Origin: Aquificota bacterium
Lineage (GTDB): Bacteria > Aquificota > Aquificia > Aquificales > Hydrogenothermaceae
DNA: 10,986 nt
Assembly (NCBI GenBank): GCA_013153235.1
Contig: JAADEU010000097.1
Coordinates: 1-10,986, forward strand
Reading direction: 5' to 3'
The notes under the pieces are model-generated. The model made no database searches. It worked only from the letters and a program-made list of their open reading frames with translations, and had not been told where the DNA came from. The position numbers and the translations under genes are program-made. Positions 7,434-10,986 of this stretch are shown here, piece after piece; position 1 is the stretch's first letter; each line of letters starts with the position of its first letter.

Positions 7434-8566
7434 TCCTTTTTCCCCTTTACAACAAATCTGATATCCCCTGCCGGGGTATTAACAGTCTCCTCTATAGTTG
7501 TAGTATACTTTCTGGAAAGTAGGTTTTTAAACTTTGCCACCTTTGTTATCGAATCTGCCTTTCCATATACCGTAAACATTGTACCGGAGATGTTTATTTT
7601 GTAAATCTCCTTTATACCTGATTCCTTTTTTGCCCTGCCTATCTCATTGAGAAGGTCCACAGCATCTTCTTCAGACACACTGCCTTTTCCCTTTATCGAT
7701 ACAAGCCCCTTCGCCTGGGTTAGAGGGTCATATACCGGGGTACCATCTCCAAAGTACTTTATAAATATCTCCTTTTCCTTTTCCTTAACTATCTTAAGTT
7801 CTTTTTCTTTAAAATAATAAACCCCAAAAAGTGCACCATTCAGCAGTATAAAAGCGATAAACAGGTACACCGCCCCTTTTAAAAGAACAGATATTAATCC
7901 ACCTCTGTCCCTGTGTATAAGGTCAACCCCAAAGTCATCCAGGGCTCTGAGCACAAGACCAAAGGCCACGTTCATCTTTGTATCACCTGTGGGATTATTC
8001 AGGAGATTTATATCCCCGCTTCTGTAATCATCGGGTATAAATCCGGATAAGTAAGTGTTTTCTTCTGTGTAAATCTTTATCTCTTCCTTCAGTATGGTTC
8101 TTACAAACTGGGGAAAGCTGTCTTTTATTTTCATAACAAATATGTAATCAGGTCCAAAATGAATCAGTGTACAGTCTGTAATTCCATTAAACCTCAGCAG
8201 TCTGATAAGGGCAAAAATCTCACTATCCACCGAAGATTTACCATCAAAACCTTTAAGATCTGATTTCCTGACTGCAATGCAGAAAATCTTCGTGGTATCA
8301 CCTTCAGCTCTGGTTATATAACTGTACTCAAGTTCATCCAGTGCCACCGGCAGGTCATACTTAAGATGGGAGATAACGGCTTTGTGGAGCTTTTCCCTGT
8401 TTTTAAACGGAAATTCATATACCCTGAGAAGGGTTTTTTTCACAGGAAAGCCGTAGATTTTTTTTACCGGTTTTCCTTTCTGAATCACAGATACAGACTT
8501 TTTCAGGGGATTTATGTCTGCAAGAATCTTATTACCGGAAGCAAGGTCTATACCTTCAATTATCAT
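7430..8566 (-). CDS. gspL: T2SS inner-membrane protein GspL
   Basis: Encodes 378 residues. GspL recruits the ATPase GspE to the membrane through its cytoplasmic domain and pairs with GspM in the periplasm. Seen: a cytoplasmic domain of about 225 residues with alternating beta strands and helices in the PilM/GspL actin-like style (VKKTLLRVYEFPFKNREKLHKAV and HLKYDLPVALDELEYSYI match the conserved sheet-helix region); one membrane helix (about 228-252); a Lys/Glu-rich helix; then a periplasmic ferredoxin-like domain (about 295-378). The gene starts at 8564-8566, directly abutting the gspK TAG (TAGATG), with no strong Shine-Dalgarno at standard spacing, so re-initiation after gspK is likely. It overlaps gspM by 4 nt. 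Alone the sequence is divergent; context makes it clear. Confidence 0.9.
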   Translation of the reverse strand: MIIEGIDLASGNKILADINPLKKSVSVIQKGKPVKKIYGFPVKKTLLRVYEFPFKNREKLHKAVISHLKYDLPVALDELEYSYITRAEGDTTKIFCIAVRKSDLKGFDGKSSVDSEIFALIRLLRFNGITDCTLIHFGPDYIFVMKIKDSFPQFVRTILKEEIKIYTEENTYLSGFIPDDYRSGDINLLNNPTGDTKMNVAFGLVLRALDDFGVDLIHRDRGGLISVLLKGAVYLFIAFILLNGALFGVYYFKEKELKIVKEKEKEIFIKYFGDGTPVYDPLTQAKGLVSIKGKGSVSEEDAVDLLNEIGRAKKESGIKEIYKINISGTMFTVYGKADSITKVAKFKNLLSRKYTTTIEETVNTPAGDIRFVVKGKKE

Positions 8567-9463
8567 CTATAAAATCTTTCTCCATTTTTCAATTATCTTT
8601 TTGCCTTTTCTTTCCAGAAGAAAGTATATCCTGTACTCCCTTTCCCCAAGTTTCACAACAAGTTCCACAAGGAAATTTTCACTTTTTACATCTACAAAGG
8701 GGGATATTCTGTGGATTATATCCCCTGTTATCCCATCCACCAGGTTCAGGTCATTTATGTTCTTAAATGGCCTTTCCTTCCTGTAAGAAATTATACCTGC
8801 TGCCAGCGTCTCGTCAATATCAGGGTCCAGTGCCATCAAAACCCATTTTGAAGCTGTGTTTACATTAACCTTTCCATTTGAATATACACTCAAAACATTC
8901 TTAAGACCAGGTCTGAATCCCGATGGGGTTACTGTTCCATTAAATACCTGCTGTGAAACGCCTCCAATAAGTTTCAGTTCTTCAATTGAATCGAGCTTTC
9001 CGTTCTTGGCCGGATAATCCGGATATTTTTCCAGCCCACCACTGCTGATATCATCCCTGTCTATCCAGTCGATAATATTATCCAGAGTCCTCAGGTCTAT
9101 ATTCAGTATTTCAAACAGTCTGGTAAAAATCCTCCTGTAATTCTGATTTACACTTCCATTTGTGTTCACAAGGTAATTAGGATTTAAAAACCTTTCCTGG
9201 TCAACAATAACCATTTGTATTGAACCGTTTTCTATGGGAATGGTGAAATTCTGTGTCCATAACTCCCCATAATAATCTGCATCTGCACTGTCAGAACTGA
9301 GTATTTCTCTGACTGCATCTACAGCGAGTGTTGAAACTTCATAAATCTGCTGGTACTCAACGGTCCTTTCCACATACTCATTCAGGGTAAAACTGTCTTC
9401 AGATATAAAAGTCAGGGATGCAGAAAGACTTCCAATAAGAATAACAACAGCTATTAGAAGCAA
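8567..9463 (-). CDS. gspK: T2SS minor pseudopilin GspK
   Basis: A large minor pseudopilin predicted to cap the pseudopilus tip with GspI and GspJ. Seen in 298 residues: a hydrophobic N-terminal helix beginning almost at residue 1 (MLLIAVVILIGSLSASLTFI); a pilin-like region; the GspK-specific alpha domain with LDNIIDWIDRDD (127-138); and VNVNTAS (199-205), followed by the helix-hairpin-helix-like GIISYRKERPFKNINDL. As expected for GspK there is no Glu at position 5. Odd: there is no prepilin leader. The TTG start (9461-9463) is 2 nt after the gspJ TAA, with AGGA 7 nt upstream, and no ATG, GTG or TTG lies between it and an upstream in-frame TGA. The identity is firm; the true N-terminus is open. 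Confidence 0.9.
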   Translation of the reverse strand: MLLIAVVILIGSLSASLTFISEDSFTLNEYVERTVEYQQIYEVSTLAVDAVREILSSDSADADYYGELWTQNFTIPIENGSIQMVIVDQERFLNPNYLVNTNGSVNQNYRRIFTRLFEILNIDLRTLDNIIDWIDRDDISSGGLEKYPDYPAKNGKLDSIEELKLIGGVSQQVFNGTVTPSGFRPGLKNVLSVYSNGKVNVNTASKWVLMALDPDIDETLAAGIISYRKERPFKNINDLNLVDGITGDIIHRISPFVDVKSENFLVELVVKLGEREYRIYFLLERKGKKIIEKWRKIL

Positions 9464-9465
9464 TT

Positions 9466-9987
9466 TTACTTCCTGCCTGTGATAATATATTCACCCCCAT
9501 CTGTGGTGATTTTCAGTGCTGGGGGTATTTTCTGTCCTGTATACCGGTCTGTAAATCTACCATCTTTTAAGACCTCAAAGGACACACTCTGGAACTCTCC
9601 AAGGACCATTTTTTTCAGGCCTGGATGACCCAGCCTGCCATCAACGTAGGGGTATTCCTCATAAATAAGAATCTTTTTCTTGTTTTCTTCCTTTATGTAG
9701 TACTCGGCCCTTACAGCACCTTCATAAAAAACAGGGTACAGGGTGTACATGGATATTCTGTTTGCATCAATTTTAATATTTATTTTTCTGCCTGTATATA
9801 CAGAAAACATCTGTTTTGAAATCTGGTTGTAAACGGAAAGGTCATTCACAGTCTTATTTATTCTGGCGGATAGGTTGGCATTTCCTGTAAGGAAATTCAC
9901 AAAGGAAAAACCGATGATACCAAAAACCAGCATAACAAGTGTTATTACAAGTAAAAGCTCAAGGAGCGTAAAACCTCTATTTTTCAT
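9466..9987 (-). CDS. gspJ: T2SS minor pseudopilin, GspJ-like
   Basis: Encodes 173 residues with a type III (prepilin) signal: MKNRG|FTLLELLLVITL, cleaved after Gly5, with the Glu at mature position 5 that is needed for assembly. A beta-rich globular domain follows. Near the end, EFQSVSFEVLKDGRF...IPPALKITTDGGEY resembles the GspJ pattern in which a strand preceding the -x-W/F-x- segment leads to P-x-A-L-x-I-T. Position between gspI and gspK is that of gspJ in classical operons. The N-terminal helix FTLLELLLVI is also common in GspH, so an H assignment cannot be excluded by eye. The ATG at 9985-9987 lies inside gspI, giving an 11-nt overlap. The protein should act in the pseudopilus tip complex with GspI and GspK. 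Confidence 0.68.
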   Translation of the reverse strand: MKNRGFTLLELLLVITLVMLVFGIIGFSFVNFLTGNANLSARINKTVNDLSVYNQISKQMFSVYTGRKINIKIDANRISMYTLYPVFYEGAVRAEYYIKEENKKKILIYEEYPYVDGRLGHPGLKKMVLGEFQSVSFEVLKDGRFTDRYTGQKIPPALKITTDGGEYIITGRK

Positions 9988-10279
9988 AGGTTCTGTAGAT
10001 GAGATGTACCTCTCCTGTTTTTCTATCTATTATTTTATTTTCCACTTCCTTTATTCCGTAGGGAAGGTCTTTTTTTGTAGTTTTTATTGTGTATCTATCC
10101 CCTGCAGGTAATCCAGCCAGTACTTTTTTATAGTACAGAAGGGCATCAAGCCTGTTATACTGCTGGTGTATCCTCCCAATCTGATTACTCTGAATGTTGA
10201 GTATGACCGTAACCGAAACAGAAAGAATCACAAGGGCAACAAGCACCTCTAAAAGGGTAAACCCCCTTTCTCCAGCCAT
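9977..10279 (-). CDS. gspI: T2SS minor pseudopilin GspI
   Basis: A short minor pseudopilin of 100 residues; GspI is usually about 120, so the globular part is compact. Seen: prepilin leader MAGERG|FTLLEVLVALVILSVSVTVIL, with Glu at mature position 5. The FTLLEVLVAL helix is characteristic of GspI. A small domain ends in IDRKTGEVHLIYRTYEK. In other systems GspI starts the tip complex with GspJ and GspK, which follow here in that order. Two adjacent starts exist: the ATG at 10277-10279, whose A overlaps the last base of the gspG TGA (TGATG), and a GTG one codon upstream (10280-10282). The choice changes one residue. It has no strong Shine-Dalgarno, so coupling to gspG is likely. Confidence 0.82.
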   Translation of the reverse strand: MAGERGFTLLEVLVALVILSVSVTVILNIQSNQIGRIHQQYNRLDALLYYKKVLAGLPAGDRYTIKTTKKDLPYGIKEVENKIIDRKTGEVHLIYRTYEK

Positions 10280-10704
10280 CACTTTATGTCCCAGACAGAT
10301 ATGTCATCCTCTGTGCCAAGCTCGCCATCAGGCCCCTTTGATTTCAGTTCATATGGATGCTTTTCTGCAGGATAAATGTACACATAATCGTTACCCCATG
10401 GATCCTTCGGTAAACTATCCAGGTACTGGTGCCATTTTTTCGGAACAGGGGGGGTCTGCGGTTTTTCCACCAGGGCCTTTAATCCCTGCTGGGTTGTTGG
10501 ATATGTTCCGTTGTCCAGTCTGTACATCTCAAGGGCCCTTTTGAGTTCCTTCAGCTGTATCTTGGCAGTGTCTATCTTGGCTTCATCAACCCTTCCGGTG
10601 AGTTTTGGGATTACCAGAGCTGCCAGAAGGGACAGGATAACGATAACAACAAGCAACTCAAGGAGTGTAAATCCTTTATTTAAATGGTTTTTTCTTATCC
10701 CCAT
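10279..10704 (-). CDS. gspG: T2SS major pseudopilin GspG
   Basis: The major subunit of the periplasmic pseudopilus, 141 residues, the standard length. Seen: leader MGIRKNHLNKG|FTLLELLVVIVIL, cleaved after Gly11, with Glu at mature position 5; AALVIPKLTGRVDEAKIDTAKIQLKEL, the classical GspG helix; NGTYPTTQQGLKALVEKP and LPKDPWGNDYVY; and the C-terminal SKGPDGELGTEDDI loop, the known GspG calcium site. Start: the ATG at 10702-10704 follows AAGGAGG by 9 nt. The longer frame upstream, to 10749, would run through the -10-like element and put 26 residues before the cleavage site, so I reject it. It is the first gene of the operon, whereas in the classical order it is fifth, after gspF. Confidence 0.97.
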   Translation of the reverse strand: MGIRKNHLNKGFTLLELLVVIVILSLLAALVIPKLTGRVDEAKIDTAKIQLKELKRALEMYRLDNGTYPTTQQGLKALVEKPQTPPVPKKWHQYLDSLPKDPWGNDYVYIYPAEKHPYELKSKGPDGELGTEDDISVWDIK

Positions 10705-10713
10705 AAAACGGTG

Positions 10714-10720
10714 CCTCCTT
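10714..10720 (-). promoter_or_regulatory. Strong ribosome binding site of gspG
   Basis: AAGGAGG on the minus strand, 9 nt before the ATG at 10702-10704. It decides the short gspG start over the longer open frame. It is the best Shine-Dalgarno in the operon, as expected for the subunit needed in the highest copy number. Confidence 0.8.
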
Positions 10721-10728
10721 TTTGGAAT

Positions 10729-10757
10729 ATTATACACCAAGTATACCAACTACAGGA
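10729..10757 (-). promoter_or_regulatory. Possible sigma-70-type promoter of the gsp operon
   Basis: A perfect TATAAT on the minus strand (10729-10734) lies upstream of gspG. At 17 nt spacing the -35 position reads TCCTGT (10752-10757), a poor match to TTGACA. Initiation near 10722 would give a leader of about 18 nt, just holding the AAGGAGG. AT-rich DNA makes a chance TATAAT likely, and read-through from the tRNA genes is the alternative. Confidence 0.38.
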
Positions 10758-10803
10758 TTTATAAAGTAGTATTTGGCGTGGATTTTTCAGGAGGTTGTTC
10801 AGA

Positions 10804-10887
10804 TGCGAGCGGAGGGAGTTGAACCCTCACGGGCTTGCGCCCACGGGATCCTAAGTCCCGCGCGTCTGCCAGTTCCGCCACGCTCGC
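10804..10887 (-). tRNA. tRNA-Leu(TAG)
   Basis: A full cloverleaf of 84 nt. The acceptor GCGAGCG (10881-10887) pairs with CGCTCGC (10805-10811), with A as the discriminator base. The D arm has the class II TGGCGGAACTGGCAGACG form. The anticodon stem CGGGA/TCCCG holds the loop CTTAGGA with anticodon TAG, which reads CUA and other CUN leucine codons. A long variable arm GGGC-GCAA-GCCC, typical of tRNA-Leu, and a TTCAACT T-loop follow. CCA is not encoded: the next bases are TCT. Downstream there is no clear intrinsic terminator before gspG. Confidence 0.96.
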
Positions 10888-10909
10888 AAAAAGACAAAAA
10901 AATTAAAAA
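10888..10909 (-). other. U-rich spacer between two tRNA-Leu genes
   Basis: Read on the transcribed minus strand, 18 of these 22 bases are T, with runs of 5, 7 and 5. It directly follows the discriminator base of the upstream tRNA. It could be a maturation or partial termination site, or simply AT-rich filler. Confidence 0.4.

Positions 10910-10986
<77 letters not shown>

Noticed and set aside
805..10704. Type IV pilus or competence system instead of T2SS
   Set aside because: F, E, D and the pilins have type IV pilus relatives. GspC with HR and PDZ, GspK with its alpha domain, the GspG calcium loop, and the L, M and N genes are specific to T2SS.
10279..10749. Longer gspG starting at 10749
   Set aside because: It would make a 26-residue prepilin leader and run through the TATAAT and the AAGGAGG. 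The ATG at 10702-10704 has ideal Shine-Dalgarno spacing and gives a normal 11-residue leader.
10511..10822. Open frame of 103 residues on the + strand antisense to gspG and running into tRNA-Leu
   Set aside because: It overlaps a conserved pseudopilin gene and a tRNA gene, has no family features and looks like a shadow.

Overview
The window is a near-complete type II secretion system (T2SS, general secretory pathway) gene cluster from a Gram-negative (diderm) bacterium. It is flanked by the 3' end of a secreted subtilisin-like protease gene on the left and by two tandem leucine tRNA genes on the right. The DNA is AT-rich. The coding strands are rich in purines, AGA/AGG arginine codons, ATA isoleucine codons and GGA glycine codons, and the genes are packed with almost no spacers. 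This fits a thermophilic, deep-branching bacterium, and an Aquificota (Hydrogenothermaceae-like) origin is my best guess. That is an inference from style, not a database match.

Layout on the + strand: positions 1-812 hold the end of an S8 protease, followed by an Ig-like choice-of-anchor domain and a C-terminal Gly-Gly-Gly-Cys / membrane helix / Arg-Arg tail. Everything else is on the minus strand. Transcription runs from right to left: tRNA-Leu(CAG) (cut by the window end), tRNA-Leu(TAG), a short gap with a -10-like element, then gspG, gspI, gspJ-like, gspK, gspL, gspM, gspN, gspC, gspD, gspE and gspF. Junctions within the gsp run are from 11 nt of overlap to 11 nt of gap, so it reads as one operon with translational coupling. 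No stretch of more than 300 bases lacks a gene.

Together these genes encode most of a T2SS: the major pseudopilin (G), minor pseudopilins (I, J, K), the inner-membrane platform (L, M, F, C), the cytoplasmic ATPase (E), the outer-membrane secretin (D) and the accessory protein N. No gspH, prepilin peptidase (gspO) or pilotin gene is visible here. The convergent protease is a plausible substrate of this machine.

Main points of interest: (1) gspE has no ATG, GTG or TTG start at its true N-terminus and appears to start at an ATT codon with a well-placed GGAGG; (2) the gene order G-I-J-K-L-M-N-C-D-E-F is a circular permutation of the classical C-D-E-F-G-(H)-I-J-K-L-M-N order; (3) the protease tail resembles the Cys-containing CTERM sorting signals linked elsewhere to T2SS export; (4) gspK appears to lack the usual prepilin leader; (5) the protease and gspF overlap tail to tail by 8 nt, over a small perfect inverted repeat.
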